Positions 1 to 9,182 are shown, counted from the stretch's first letter. The stretch: 64,000 bases of DNA from Desemzia sp045528445 (GCF_045528445.1 NZ_JBGQQU010000003.1:62001-126000); one strand, 5' to 3'. Made by a program: numbers and translations. The notes: generated from the letters alone by a model not told the origin.

Positions 1-226
1 CATCCAACGGCATCAAAAGGACCGTCTCATCCACAAATCCAACCACTTCACTCAACGCCATTCGGCCGCTGGATTTAATGAGGATTTCACATACCTCTCC
101 AACAAAAGCATCTAAGCCTTCTACTTTAATGATCAACCCGGTAACTTGACTGACTTTCCCCATTTTCAAGGTATAAGTTTTCTTTTTTAATACTGCTCCA
201 TACTTTTCAAAAGGAATTTCTATCAC
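1..226 (-). CDS. fliI: Flagellar export ATPase FliI, N-terminal part (runs off left edge)
   Basis: About 75 codons of the amino-terminal beta-barrel region of the flagellar type III export ATPase are present; the Walker motifs lie beyond the window. The start is GTG at 226-224, seven bases after the fliH stop, with a GAGGTGA ribosome binding site overlapping the end of fliH. The readable protein begins with IEIPFEKYGAVLKKKTYTL and ends near FVDETVLLMPLD, matching the usual N-terminal part of FliI. FliI forms the hexameric ATPase at the base of the export apparatus and is held in check by FliH, encoded just upstream. The assignment rests on operon position and N-terminal sequence, since the catalytic core is missing. 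Confidence 0.85.
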   Translation of the reverse strand, partial: MIEIPFEKYGAVLKKKTYTLKMGKVSQVTGLIIKVEGLDAFVGEVCEILIKSSGRMALSEVVGFVDETVLLMPLD

Positions 227-233
227 TTTACCG

Positions 234-983
234 TCACCTCATTGTTTTCATTTCTGCTACCATTTTGTCGAGTTGTTTTCCTATTTGCAGATCAGTAATG
301 TTATGAGCTGTTTCGATCACACAGCCGTTTTTTTCCAATGTGTGATCCGTTAACACTACAAATCGAACTTCCTGATTTTTTTGTTCCAATTCCGTTAATT
401 TCTCTTGGACCAGTTCAGATTGTTCTGGGCGAACCGTTACGGTAATCAGTTTTTCTGTTTTGTTCATGCGAATCAACAGAGGTTTTACCAATTCCAATAC
501 TTGCTCTGAAGAAGCATCAATGGTTTGATGGACGATCGCTTCCGCCATAGTAGCTGCTAATTGGATCAATTGTTCCTGTTTTTCAACATAGTATTGATTC
601 ACTAGTTCTTCCGCTTGCTGCACCATTTGCTGGGCACTTTGTTTCAGTGCTGCGGTAGCTCGTTCCCCTTCTTCAGTAGCCACAGCATATCCTTCTGCAT
701 AACCTTCTTGGTAACCTTGCTCTTTTCCCGCTTCAAAACCCGTTTGTTGAGCAATAGCCTTAATATTTTCTGCTTCTATTTGAGCAGCTTGCAGCAGTTG
801 TTCTTTTTCTTGCGCTGCTGCTTCTAAGAGACGGTTTACTTTAGTCTGTGCCTCACTGATGGGTCCCGATTCTGCAGAACTGGCAGGTTCTTTTTTGTAT
901 ACAGTAAAGTCTGTGGTGATCTCTGCCACTTGTGCTTCTTGAGAAGCTCGATCTGCCTTTATCACATTATGAAATAATGACAT
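234..983 (-). CDS. fliH: Flagellar assembly protein FliH
   Basis: FliH is the stator-like partner of the export ATPase FliI and helps deliver it to the export gate and C-ring. The protein is about 249 residues, with a Gln/Glu/Ala-rich central helix (roughly residues 45-150) containing repeated GxxxG-like steps (AGKEQGYQEGYAEGYA), the typical FliH signature, followed by a C-terminal globular domain. ATG at 983 is preferred over the GTG one codon earlier because GAGGAG then sits six bases upstream. The start overlaps the end of fliG by about 17 bases, implying translational coupling. The sequence is weakly conserved across the family, so identity comes mainly from the Gly-repeat helix and from its place between fliG and fliI. 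Confidence 0.88.
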   Translation of the reverse strand: MSLFHNVIKADRASQEAQVAEITTDFTVYKKEPASSAESGPISEAQTKVNRLLEAAAQEKEQLLQAAQIEAENIKAIAQQTGFEAGKEQGYQEGYAEGYAVATEEGERATAALKQSAQQMVQQAEELVNQYYVEKQEQLIQLAATMAEAIVHQTIDASSEQVLELVKPLLIRMNKTEKLITVTVRPEQSELVQEKLTELEQKNQEVRFVVLTDHTLEKNGCVIETAHNITDLQIGKQLDKMVAEMKTMR

Positions 984-1977
984 CACTTTCTCCTCTTCTC
1001 AAATAAATTTCACCTTGTTCATCCAGCTTGCGAATAACCGCCACAACACTTTGTTGCGCTTCTTCGACTTGTGACAAACGAGCAGGTCCTAAGAATTGCA
1101 TATCTTCCTTCATTGTTTCTACTTGACGGTTGGACAGGTTGCTGTAAACAAAATCTTTGATTTGATCCGATACTCCTTTAAGCGCCAATAACAAGTCGTC
1201 CTTGTTGACCTGACGAAGGACTTTCTGTACATCCGAGCGTTCCAACGTAACAATGTCTTCGAAGGTAAATAGGTTTGCTTTGACTTCATTCGCCAATTCA
1301 GGCTGTCTGTCTTCCAATACTTGGATAATATTTTTCTCGGTACTTCTGCCAACAGAATTTAAAATCTCTACCAACGTTTGTACGCCTCCAACAGCTTCCG
1401 TATTGTTTTCCACATAATTGGAGAATTTATTTTCAATCACTTTTTCGATCTTTTCAATGATCGTAGGCGACGTATGACTGATTGTCCCGATCCGCTCAGC
1501 GATTTCCGATTGTTGTTCAATCGGAAACTCAGCTAATACATTAGCGGCTTTTTCAGGCTGCATGTAGCATAAGATCAACGCTACTGTCTGAGGTTGCTCG
1601 CCCAGTAAAAGATTGGTCAATTGTTGAAGATCCGCCTTGCGCGCAATATCAAATGGGCGCTCACGTAATTGGATTTGATTCAGCATATCGATTACTTCTT
1701 TTGCCCGTTGAGGTCCTAAAGCCTTATTCAATAAATTTTTCGCATAATCGATCCCGCCATCAATAATGTATTCGCGAGCTTGCTGCATCTCAATGAATTC
1801 ATTGACGATTGTATCCCGCTCTTCCGGTTTTACGTAATCGATATTGGCAATTTCATAACTGATTTTTTGAATGATCTTGTCCGGCAGCATCTTCATGATT
1901 TGAGAAGAGGCTTCAGAACCTAATGTAATCATTAAAATAGCGGCTTTCTTCAAGCCGTCTGTTTGTTCATTTTCCAT
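967..1977 (-). CDS. fliG: Flagellar motor switch protein FliG
   Basis: FliG is the C-ring protein that contacts the stator and generates torque. The 336-residue length is standard. The N-terminal domain binds FliF, the middle domain carries the FliM-binding motif, here GEQPQTVALIL (the family usually has EHPQT, so His is replaced by Gln), and the C-terminal domain holds the charged torque helix around LERSDVQKVLRQVNKDDLLLALKG region residues 245-270. The ATG follows the fliF stop codon by three bases and the GGAAGAG ribosome binding site lies inside the end of fliF, so the two are translationally coupled. Identification is firm; the His-to-Gln change is probably neutral. Confidence 0.95.
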   Translation of the reverse strand: MENEQTDGLKKAAILMITLGSEASSQIMKMLPDKIIQKISYEIANIDYVKPEERDTIVNEFIEMQQAREYIIDGGIDYAKNLLNKALGPQRAKEVIDMLNQIQLRERPFDIARKADLQQLTNLLLGEQPQTVALILCYMQPEKAANVLAEFPIEQQSEIAERIGTISHTSPTIIEKIEKVIENKFSNYVENNTEAVGGVQTLVEILNSVGRSTEKNIIQVLEDRQPELANEVKANLFTFEDIVTLERSDVQKVLRQVNKDDLLLALKGVSDQIKDFVYSNLSNRQVETMKEDMQFLGPARLSQVEEAQQSVVAVIRKLDEQGEIYLRRGESDVIIS

Positions 1978-1980
1978 CCG

Positions 1981-3582
1981 CTACTCTTCCTTCATCCAAA
2001 TTTTGATTAAATCTGCGGCCATTTCAGGGTTTTCTTTGGCCATCGTTTTCACTTTATCTTCTTTTTCATTCATGGTTCTGTTCAATTGCAGTTTCAAATC
2101 AGCTTCTTCTTTTTCAGCTGCTTTTTTCGCAATCAAAGCTTCGTTTTCTCTCATGATCGATTGAGCGCTGCTCTCCTCTTCTTCCTCATAAAAGTCATCG
2201 AATTCGTCTTCATCATCTTTTCTCTTTCTAAAGATCTTCAATAAGAGAACCAGCAAAATGATCAATCCGATTCCACCAGCCGCGTAAGGCCAGTTTTTCT
2301 TCAATGCAGCAATCAAGTCTTGTTGGATATTTTCACCAATCGGCACTTGTTCGTTTGTGTCCGAGTTCACAAAAGGAATACCTTGTATCACGATACTATC
2401 TGGATCTGCTCCGATCGTCATTTGTGCGATCTCACCGATTTGAGCAGACTGGTCAAGGTTTAAGTTCCCGTTGTAAACGATTGAAGCAGACAACGACGTC
2501 ACGGTTCCCGGCGCTTTAACTGTACGGGTCGTAGTTGTGTCGATTTCATTGTTGACCGTACGATTGTAGCTAGACCCCTCTTCAGCTTCACCTTCTACAA
2601 TCACATTGCTTACGTTATCGTTTCCGCCTGTTTCATCAATCCCCATGTTTGAGCCGCTTGCTTGTACACTTTCACTGCGGACAACAGGGCCTTCTGTGGT
2701 TTCACCATCTGGAGTGTAGTTAGGATCGTAATTAACAGCTTCTTCTTCCACTGCATCAAAGTTCATAGCAGCATTGACTGAAATCGTTAAATTCTCCACT
2801 CCGTATATCGGACCCAATGTTTCTTTTAATTTGCTGATCAATTCTTGCTCGTATTTCGCTTCAATATCCCGGTATTGGTTGGTTAAATCAACTGAGTTCA
2901 AGCCTTCATTTCCTAAGACACTGCTCAACAAATTCCCGTTTGTATCCACGATTTTAATGTTTTCTTGCGGCAAATTATCCACCGCTCCTGAAATCAAGGA
3001 AGCAATCCCTTGAACTTCTGAAGCAGACAGATTACCTGTTCTCGGTGTGATCACCACTGAAGCAGACGCTTCTGCTTTATTTTCCTGATCAACGAACACG
3101 CTGTCTTCCGGCATCGATAAAATCACTTGCGCACCATCGACAGAATCCAATGCTGTGATGGCACGTTGCAGTTCGCCAGAAACCGCACGCTGGTACATAA
3201 TACTGCGATCTTCATCCGTTGCCATCATGCTGGACGTATCAAATATCTCAAACCCAACAGAACTTGCCGGCACCATATCGTTCATAGCCAATTCAATCCG
3301 GTATTTGTCGACTAAAGAAGAATCGATCATGATAGTTGTTCCATTATTTTCTAACTTGTAAGCTACACCTTGCGCTTCCAAATCCTCTACGATCACACCT
3401 GCATCCGCTGCTTCCATATCGGCAAACAACACGCTGTAATCGACTTTTTTTGTGTAATATGTAAGACTTCCTACTACCAAGATAATGGCTAAAAGAATAA
3501 CTCCTAATTGAATTCTTTTGCTTTTATCCATAGCTTGCCAGCCGCCTTGAACTTTCCCCCAAGCTTGTTTTACGTTATCCAT
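1981..3582 (-). CDS. fliF: Flagellar MS-ring protein FliF
   Basis: FliF builds the MS ring in the cytoplasmic membrane on which the C-ring and export gate assemble. The protein has 533 residues, with one membrane segment near residues 26-43 and a second near residues 430-450, bracketing the large extracytoplasmic YscJ/FliF-type ring domains. An acidic cytoplasmic tail ends in ADLIKIWMKEE, the FliG-binding region. The segment around 280-340 is Gly/Ser/Asn/Glu-rich and probably disordered, as is common in FliF. It is preceded by fliE and followed by fliG within one operon. Confidence 0.96.
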   Translation of the reverse strand: MDNVKQAWGKVQGGWQAMDKSKRIQLGVILLAIILVVGSLTYYTKKVDYSVLFADMEAADAGVIVEDLEAQGVAYKLENNGTTIMIDSSLVDKYRIELAMNDMVPASSVGFEIFDTSSMMATDEDRSIMYQRAVSGELQRAITALDSVDGAQVILSMPEDSVFVDQENKAEASASVVITPRTGNLSASEVQGIASLISGAVDNLPQENIKIVDTNGNLLSSVLGNEGLNSVDLTNQYRDIEAKYEQELISKLKETLGPIYGVENLTISVNAAMNFDAVEEEAVNYDPNYTPDGETTEGPVVRSESVQASGSNMGIDETGGNDNVSNVIVEGEAEEGSSYNRTVNNEIDTTTTRTVKAPGTVTSLSASIVYNGNLNLDQSAQIGEIAQMTIGADPDSIVIQGIPFVNSDTNEQVPIGENIQQDLIAALKKNWPYAAGGIGLIILLVLLLKIFRKRKDDEDEFDDFYEEEEESSAQSIMRENEALIAKKAAEKEEADLKLQLNRTMNEKEDKVKTMAKENPEMAADLIKIWMKEE

Positions 3583-3607
3583 TTAGACGTATTCTCCTCA
3601 AAAGTTA

Positions 3608-3928
3608 TTAGAACTGCATATTTTTAACGTCATTGTACGCTTCAATCGCTTTATTGCGTACTTGAATAGCTAATTCTAAAGAAAGTTGAGCTTCAGTCGT
3701 TTGAATCATGACATTATGTAAATTATCTACATCACCTGTAATCAATCCTGTAATAGCATTATCTGACGCTGCTTGTTGACCATTTAAACTTTCCATAGTT
3801 TGGCTCAATACGTTCTCAAAAGCTTGTGCTTCACCTGTTCCATTAGCCGCTGCTGCATTTGAACTTGCTAAACTATCCGTGCTTGTGATCCCGTTCAATA
3901 AACTACTGTACATTGCATCTACGTTCAT
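3608..3928 (-). CDS. fliE: Flagellar hook-basal body protein FliE
   Basis: FliE joins the MS ring to the proximal rod. The 106-residue protein has a variable Ser/Ala-rich N-terminal third and a conserved C-terminal helix region with HNVMIQTTEAQLSLELAIQV followed by RNKAIEAYNDVKNMQF, the characteristic end of the family. It lies between flgC and fliF, its usual place. No signal peptide is present, as expected for a substrate of the flagellar export machinery. Confidence 0.93.
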   Translation of the reverse strand: MNVDAMYSSLLNGITSTDSLASSNAAAANGTGEAQAFENVLSQTMESLNGQQAASDNAITGLITGDVDNLHNVMIQTTEAQLSLELAIQVRNKAIEAYNDVKNMQF

Positions 3929-4004
3929 TTCATTTCTCCCTCATAACAATCTTTTACGCTGACTTATTCATACTATACGCAACCACTGCGCATATTTTTC
4001 TTTC

Positions 4005-4436
4005 TTAACGAGCTGAAATTTCCAACGCTTTACTCAGCATACTTTTACTGGCGTTAGTGGCTGTTACATTAGCTTCATACGTACGGATCGTGTTCATCAT
4101 ATCCACCATTTCATCAGCCATATTGACATTGGACATCGAAACATACCCAAATTCATCTGCATCTGGGTGTGTTGGATTATATTCCATTACGATCTCGTCA
4201 CTTTCTTCAATACCCGTTGCCTTAACCCCAAAGCTCTTTTGACCGATTGTTCCCGCCAAATCGGACGTTTTTTGCATCAAGCTTTCTTCAAAGACGATCG
4301 TTTTCTTTTGGTACGGTCCCCCTTCTTCTGTACGAGTCGTATTCACATTTGCGATATTACTCGAAATAGTATCCAGTTTTAATCGTTCCAAACTCAATCC
4401 GCTGCTGTTGATGCGCATAGAATCAAAAATAGACAT
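4005..4436 (-). CDS. flgC: Flagellar basal-body rod protein FlgC
   Basis: FlgC is a proximal rod subunit. The 143-residue length is typical. It opens with the rod-family helix and the motif SSNIANVNTTRT near residue 30, and closes with the conserved heptad helix MVDMMNTIRTYEANVTATN that forms the coiled coil with other rod subunits. It lies 15 bases after flgB and upstream of fliE, as in most Firmicutes flagellar operons. Start codon ATG at 4436 follows an AGGAGGAATG ribosome binding site. Confidence 0.95.
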   Translation of the reverse strand: MSIFDSMRINSSGLSLERLKLDTISSNIANVNTTRTEEGGPYQKKTIVFEESLMQKTSDLAGTIGQKSFGVKATGIEESDEIVMEYNPTHPDADEFGYVSMSNVNMADEMVDMMNTIRTYEANVTATNASKSMLSKALEISAR

Positions 4437-4451
4437 TCTTCATTCCTCCTG

Positions 4452-4829
4452 TTATTTCGTGATCACACTATTCAACATAGAATACTTGGTATTCAGTTGT
4501 GTAACCAATGCGTTATAGTAAAGACTGTTTTCAGATTGATCCATCATCTCTACTTCAATATCTACATTATTGCCGTTGTCTTTGACAGTAGTGTTGGTCT
4601 TTTTCCCCACAATAGGTTGAACATTAGTTAAATCCGCAATCCCAAAATGTTGATCATCCGTTTTCGTTAATGCAAACCCATTTGATGCTTGAGTCAATAG
4701 ACTCTCAAACTCCACTTTGTTGACCTTATATCCGTCCGTATTGACGTTGGCGATGTTACTGGAGATCATTTCCTGTCTCAGTTCCGAAGCATTCAATGCA
4801 TTTTTGATTAATCCAAATGTTGTATCCAA
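4452..4829 (-). CDS. flgB: Flagellar basal-body rod protein FlgB
   Basis: FlgB is the most membrane-proximal rod subunit. The 125-residue protein carries the rod motif SSNIANVNTDGYK near residue 23 and a C-terminal helix (NSLYYNALVTQLNTKYSML). The start codon is TTG at 4829, chosen because CTGGAGG lies seven bases upstream and no better start exists. This is the first gene of the flgB-flgC-fliE-fliF-fliG-fliH-fliI operon. About 590 bases of gene-free AT-rich DNA precede it, and no sigma-28-type site is visible there, so a housekeeping promoter is likely. Confidence 0.93.
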   Translation of the reverse strand: MDTTFGLIKNALNASELRQEMISSNIANVNTDGYKVNKVEFESLLTQASNGFALTKTDDQHFGIADLTNVQPIVGKKTNTTVKDNGNNVDIEVEMMDQSENSLYYNALVTQLNTKYSMLNSVITK

Positions 4830-5416
4830 TAGTAAGCCTCCAGTGGAACTTATTCTTTTTAAGTTGATTTATACATTCTTTATAAGCTATTGAAAATATA
4901 CCAAAAATAAAAAAGGCTGATTTTCCAGCAAAAAGCGACTTTTTAGTTAAGCAACTTTATTTTCTAGCCCACTATATATATGTATAATTATTCTTTTTGA
5001 TGGTTAAACCTTTTATCATTTTTTTGAATTATGCGTAAAAAAAGAGCTTAATAATAAAATAATGCTCGTTTTCCAGTTTCCAAAACTCACTTTTATTTCC
5101 CATCATTAAACAACACGCGTATTATAAATATTCAAATTGTGTATAATTTCCTTTTTATGACAACGTCTACCTCAATCAGTTAAAGTATAAAACACCAATT
5201 ATTATTTGACAACGGTATTTTTGTAATTCCTTTGTAAATCAAAGTAATTGTTTGACAACTTTTGTAACATTCAGTTTTATAAGCCGCGTTCTCTTATTAA
5301 AAATAAGTCTCCATTCCTTGATACAACAAAGAAACTACCTTTATTTTCAAGGTAGTTTCTTTGTGAATTATTTACTTTACAAAAGAATGTCTAAAATTCA
5401 ACTTTTTTCGTCACAA
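4830..5416. other. Gene-free AT-rich region upstream of flgB
   Basis: This 587-base stretch separates flgB from the end of fliS. It is very AT-rich and contains no convincing coding frame. On the minus strand there is a weak promoter-like arrangement, TTTCAA-N16-TATAAA, near 4870-4900, that could start the flgB operon, but it is not a strong match. The only clear structure is the inverted repeat at 5327-5363, described separately. No TTAA-N15-WCCGATAT site was found here. Confidence 0.4.
5327..5363 (-). terminator. Perfect 15-bp inverted repeat after fliS
   Basis: Arms 5327-5341 and 5349-5363 are perfectly complementary around a 7-base loop. On the minus strand the 3' arm ends in TTTCTTTG followed by TTG, giving a T-rich tail. 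It lies about 50 bases after the fliS stop and probably ends the flaG-fliD-fliT-fliS transcript. Confidence 0.7.
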
Positions 5417-5782
5417 TTAGATCTCTGCCCAAGCTTCCCGAAGCTCTTCCAGCATCTCTCGATTCTTTTGAATGATCGAAATGTCTTTTGTGCGGTTGGC
5501 TTCAATTAATTTTGTCATTAAGTACTCATAAATGTCATTCAAATCTTGAGCGATTTGACCAGCTTGTTCAATGTTAAGCGTGCTAGCTAATTCAGCAATA
5601 ATATTTTGAGCTTTTAATAAAGCTGTATTTGCTTGTTCTACATTCTTTTCAGCAATACTGTTTTCTGCCAGTCTAAGATTTTTGATGCACCCATCATAGA
5701 GTAGTACTACTAATTTTTTAGGGCTGGCATTTAAAATTTGATTTTGTTTATAGATATTTTGTGCATTTCGTTGTTGCATCAT
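5417..5782 (-). CDS. fliS: Flagellin export chaperone FliS
   Basis: FliS binds the disordered C-terminus of flagellin in the cytosol, preventing premature polymerisation and guiding export. The 121-residue, all-helical protein shows the family hallmarks: the N-terminal YKQNQILNASPKKLVVLLYD segment (the usual Y..n.v.tasp..Li.mLyd pattern) and the helix with AENSI. It is last in flaG-fliD-fliT-fliS and is followed by a strong inverted repeat. A GGAG ribosome binding site precedes the tandem ATG codons. Confidence 0.95.
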   Translation of the reverse strand: MMQQRNAQNIYKQNQILNASPKKLVVLLYDGCIKNLRLAENSIAEKNVEQANTALLKAQNIIAELASTLNIEQAGQIAQDLNDIYEYLMTKLIEANRTKDISIIQKNREMLEELREAWAEI

Positions 5783-5816
5783 GATTTTATACTCCTTGTT
5801 ATCTTGTTCCTGAGAG

Positions 5817-6173
5817 TTACATTCCTTTATCTACAAAAATAGATTGTTGAAACGATGAATAGTAGTTATTCACAATCTTATCTTTTTGATTTACTTGTTT
5901 CATTTTTTCTAAAATCGCTGTTCGATCTTGTTTGATGACAGTTAACAATTCTTGCTGAGCTTTAACAATGCTGACAACATGTTGATGCTCTATTTTGCTG
6001 TATTTCCCATTGCCTTGTCGGTTCAATCTTTCATCAACTGCTTTCAACTCAGCTAGCAAATGTCGGTTCTTTTCAATAATTTCATTAGCACTGGTACTAC
6101 TACCGTCCCAAATCGTCAAGTGTTGGTAAAGTAGGTTTAGTATTTCAAAACGATCATCTTGTTTAGCTAGCAT
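5817..6173 (-). CDS. fliT: Probable FliT-like flagellar chaperone
   Basis: This 118-residue protein is predicted to be almost entirely helical and lies between fliD and fliS, where Firmicutes encode the FliD chaperone FliT. The sequence is rich in Gln, Lys, Glu and Ile (for example VKAQQELLTVIKQDRTAILE) and has no membrane segment or signal peptide. The C-terminal third (NNYYSSFQQSIFVDKGM) resembles the ends of small FliT-like proteins. FliT proteins diverge strongly, so the call depends mainly on position, size and helix content. Confidence 0.7.
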   Translation of the reverse strand: MLAKQDDRFEILNLLYQHLTIWDGSSTSANEIIEKNRHLLAELKAVDERLNRQGNGKYSKIEHQHVVSIVKAQQELLTVIKQDRTAILEKMKQVNQKDKIVNNYYSSFQQSIFVDKGM

Positions 6174-6186
6174 TTATTATACCTTT

Positions 6187-7641
6187 CTATTCTTCAGAAA
6201 TTCCTAATTGGCTATTTAAATAACTCATTTGAGATTCGGCTTCCATCATTGCTACATCTAGGGCAGTGAATTGTGTAATATACCGTTCACGTTTCTTTTC
6301 TAAGCGCTCATTGAACTTTGTAATCTGTTCATCTAAATCTCCAATCATATCATCAATGGTTGCTGATTTCGTCATGATAATACCGGTTTTTTCTCCAATA
6401 TATTCATTAATAAATGAAGTCATTTGTTGAGCTAACCCAGTGGTATTTTTTTCTCCAGTACTTTTCCCCGAGGCATCTAAAACAGGTTCTTCTTTAAAAA
6501 AGAAATTTTGCACATCATTGGAATTTTCTGCTAAAGCTTCTTTCAATTTAGTTGTATCTAAAGTAGCTTTTCCATACCGATCTACTTCTACACCTAAGTC
6601 TGACAGTCCTCTTATTGATTGGTTGGCATCTTTAGATGAAGAAGTAACTAATGAACGAAGTTGTGACTGTAGACGCATTAATGAACTGTCTCCAGCTAAA
6701 GCTCCAGTAGTGTTTCCTTCCGCAGCAGGGTTTCCAACATCTAATTGCGTATCAATAAAAGACATCACTGAATTGTATTGATCTACAAATTCTTGAACAG
6801 CTTTCGTTGTTTTTTCGGCATCTTCTACTACTTTAACTGTGCTAACTGAACCAGCTTCACTTACACTCACCAAATCAAAAGTTAGCCCTTCAACTGCGTC
6901 AGTTATACTATTGGTATTTCGTTCCATCTCAATACCGTTTACAGATAACTTAGCTGATTGCCCTAAAACAGTTGATACACCTTCTAGTCCTAGTTTACTT
7001 GTTAATGACTCTTCTCCTGAAATTTGATTTGTATTCGTTATTTCGATTGTACGTTCGCCCATATCAGAATCCATTAAAACAAGTCGATTATCGATTATTG
7101 AAGCTGTCAGTCCAGATTTTGTTTCCTTAGCCGTTTCGTTAACTTTAGTAACGATATCTTTGATTGAGTCCCCTTCAGCAATATCAATAGAAAATGATTT
7201 ACTATCAGGATTTTCTGCATCTTTACTATTAGCAGTTGTTAAAGTCAACGTTCCAGATAATGATAAGGCTTCTGTACTTTTTTTCCCTGTTAGAGCACTA
7301 ATAGTCCCAGAAGTAACTTGACTTGAAGTCGCTAATCTTTGAACAGATACTTTATAGACTCCTTCAACGGAGTTAGTGTTAGCAGTTACCTTAACAGTTT
7401 TTTCGTTGCTGTTACTGACTGTTTTGGAATCAAATGTTTCAGCTGCTTTTAGAGCATCAAATTTTTTATATAATGTATCCAAACGTGTATTAATATCTTT
7501 CCAAGCATTTTTCTCATTTGTTAATTCGGTCTGTTGATTTGTATATTGAGTTAACTTCCCTGATTCAGCTTGAATTAATTGATCAATTGTATCCATTGTA
7601 ATTCCTGAATATGTTCCCATAATACTTACACTGCTTGTCAT
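6187..7641 (-). CDS. fliD: Flagellar filament capping protein FliD (HAP2)
   Basis: FliD caps the growing filament and promotes insertion of flagellin subunits. The protein has 484 residues. The N-terminal FliD_N domain spans roughly residues 10-105 (beginning TYSGITMDTIDQLIQAES), and the C-terminal FliD_C domain spans roughly 230-470, ending in the coiled-coil ERLEKKRERYITQFTALDVA and a flexible tail with LNSQLGI. Both ends are predicted helical, as in other axial proteins. It follows flaG by 14 bases and precedes the FliT-like gene. Confidence 0.95.
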   Translation of the reverse strand: MTSSVSIMGTYSGITMDTIDQLIQAESGKLTQYTNQQTELTNEKNAWKDINTRLDTLYKKFDALKAAETFDSKTVSNSNEKTVKVTANTNSVEGVYKVSVQRLATSSQVTSGTISALTGKKSTEALSLSGTLTLTTANSKDAENPDSKSFSIDIAEGDSIKDIVTKVNETAKETKSGLTASIIDNRLVLMDSDMGERTIEITNTNQISGEESLTSKLGLEGVSTVLGQSAKLSVNGIEMERNTNSITDAVEGLTFDLVSVSEAGSVSTVKVVEDAEKTTKAVQEFVDQYNSVMSFIDTQLDVGNPAAEGNTTGALAGDSSLMRLQSQLRSLVTSSSKDANQSIRGLSDLGVEVDRYGKATLDTTKLKEALAENSNDVQNFFFKEEPVLDASGKSTGEKNTTGLAQQMTSFINEYIGEKTGIIMTKSATIDDMIGDLDEQITKFNERLEKKRERYITQFTALDVAMMEAESQMSYLNSQLGISEE

Positions 7642-7655
7642 TATTTATCCCCTCA

Positions 7656-8015
7656 TTACTCTTGATTATCCACTACAAGTCCAACTCGTTTCCAAATTTC
7701 AGCTACCATATCCAACATTTTTTCTGGTGGAATTTCTTTAATAACTTCATTCGACTCAGTATCAATTAATTTCACCATAATTCTCTCAGTTCCTTCATGT
7801 ATTTTATACTGAAACTGTGTATTTACTCCCAGAAGGTGTTCATTTATCTTATTCACTGCTTTTTCAAGTTCTTCATTTGCAACATTCTCTTCTGCTTCAT
7901 CATATTGGAGCTGCATTTCATTTGAGTCGTTTTTAGAAACAAAAGAACGTATTTGATCATTATTAGAAATAGCTGTGACAGGCTTACTTGATTGAATAGA
8001 ATAATTTTCTATCAC
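7656..8015 (-). CDS. flaG: FlaG family protein
   Basis: FlaG is a small protein of uncertain role that affects filament length in several bacteria. The 119-residue sequence has a variable N-terminus and the conserved C-terminal FlaG domain (LGVNTQFQYKIHEGTERIMV, then VIKEIPPEKMLDMVAEIWKRVG). The start is GTG at 8015, eight bases after GGAGG. It begins the flaG-fliD-fliT-fliS unit. No sigma-28-type site is seen in the 130 bases upstream, so expression may depend on read-through past the hairpin after flagellin. Confidence 0.9.
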   Translation of the reverse strand: MIENYSIQSSKPVTAISNNDQIRSFVSKNDSNEMQLQYDEAEENVANEELEKAVNKINEHLLGVNTQFQYKIHEGTERIMVKLIDTESNEVIKEIPPEKMLDMVAEIWKRVGLVVDNQE

Positions 8016-8094
8016 ACTTTACACCTCCACCATGATGAAAAAGAAGAGTTACCTTCTTTATCTTAAATGCTTTTCACATATTTTTCAACTTACC

Positions 8095-8126
8095 AATAAT
8101 AAGCCGACAAAAGTCGGCTTATTATT
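8095..8126 (-). terminator. Hairpin after flagellin gene
   Basis: Perfect 14-bp arms (8095-8108 and 8113-8126) enclose an AAAA loop, about 20 bases after the flagellin stop codon. The minus-strand 3' arm is AT-rich (ending TTATTATT) but no long T-run follows, so it could be a partial terminator or an mRNA-stabilising end that allows some read-through into flaG-fliD. Confidence 0.65.
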
Positions 8127-8147
8127 AGTTCGTTTATATTGAATAGA

Positions 8148-9182
8148 TTATTGTAATAATTGTAAAACACTTTGCGGCATTTGGTTTGCTTGTGCCAACA
8201 TTGAAGTTGCTGCAGATGAAAGAATATTTGATTTAGTAAAGTTCATCATTTCTTCAGCCATATCAACGTCACGAATACGTGAGTTTGCTTCAGACAAGTT
8301 TTCTTTTGATGTTGTTAAATTGTTGATCGTGTGGTCCAAACGGTTTTGTTGTGCCCCGAATGTCGCACGTGCGTCTGAAACATTTGTTATAGCTTTGTCT
8401 AACATGTCAATGTTACCTTGAGCTGCTGTAACAGAGGATTTAGCATCTATTTCTTGTGCATCTGTAATTTTCTTTACTTCTCCTATAGCAGTATCTAGAG
8501 TTGTTTTAGCGGCCTCTGATGCTGTGGTATTCCCAGCAGTTTTATCAGTCTCAAGAGCTTCATTATAAGCTGTCTGTTTTACTTTTACATCTTCCTCTAG
8601 TTCCTTCAAAGTTTTTCCAGCTGTTTTTAAAGCTGCATCAGTATCTGTTGTGACTGCTGTTTTGTTTTTATCTGCTCCAGCAATAGTTTTGAAGCTTGCG
8701 TCAATTGTTTCAATTGTTAGAGCTTTATCAGATGAATTTGCTCCAATTTGGATATTTAGATCTCTTGCTCCTGCAAGTAGTGAAATACCGTTAAACTTAG
8801 TATCTGAAGAGATACGATCTATTTCTGTCGATAATTGTTCCATTTCGGCATCGATAGCTTTTCTGTCATCTAATGAGTTCGTATCATTGGAAGCTTGAAC
8901 AGATAGGTCACGCATACGGTTTAAAATGCTATGGGTTTCGTTTAGAGCACCTTCAGCTGTTTGGATCAATGAAATACCGTCTTGTGCGTTACGAGTTGCT
9001 TGAGTCAAGCCACTGATTTGATTTTTCATTTTTTCTGAGATAGATAATCCAGCTGCATCGTCTCCCGCTTTGTTGATGCGTAAGCCTGATGATAACTTAG
9101 CTAAAGAATTAGCTTTTGATGCATTTGCTGAATTCAAACGTGAATAAGTATTTGCTGCTGCTGTGTTTGTATTGATTCTCAT
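8148..9182 (-). CDS. fliC: Flagellin
   Basis: This is the main filament protein, 344 residues. The true start is ATG at 9182, placed by a strong AGGAGG 7-10 bases upstream and by the canonical N-terminus MRINTNTAAANTYSRLNSA. D0/D1 helices are conserved at both ends: residues 1-140 include the SSGLRINKAGDDAAGL motif and the C-terminal ~85 residues end in AQANQMPQSVLQLLQ. The middle (about 165-260) is short, Thr/Lys/Ala/Glu-rich and low in complexity, replacing the larger D2/D3 domains of other flagellins. It lies downstream of two tandem sigma-28-type promoters and has a hairpin after its stop. It is the only flagellin gene in the window. Confidence 0.97.
   Translation of the reverse strand: MRINTNTAAANTYSRLNSANASKANSLAKLSSGLRINKAGDDAAGLSISEKMKNQISGLTQATRNAQDGISLIQTAEGALNETHSILNRMRDLSVQASNDTNSLDDRKAIDAEMEQLSTEIDRISSDTKFNGISLLAGARDLNIQIGANSSDKALTIETIDASFKTIAGADKNKTAVTTDTDAALKTAGKTLKELEEDVKVKQTAYNEALETDKTAGNTTASEAAKTTLDTAIGEVKKITDAQEIDAKSSVTAAQGNIDMLDKAITNVSDARATFGAQQNRLDHTINNLTTSKENLSEANSRIRDVDMAEEMMNFTKSNILSSAATSMLAQANQMPQSVLQLLQ

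Noticed and set aside
2790..2820. TTAA-N13-TCCGATAT on the minus strand inside fliF
   Set aside because: Looks like a sigma-28 site, but the spacer is 13 rather than the 15 found at all four intergenic sites, and it lies in conserved coding sequence.
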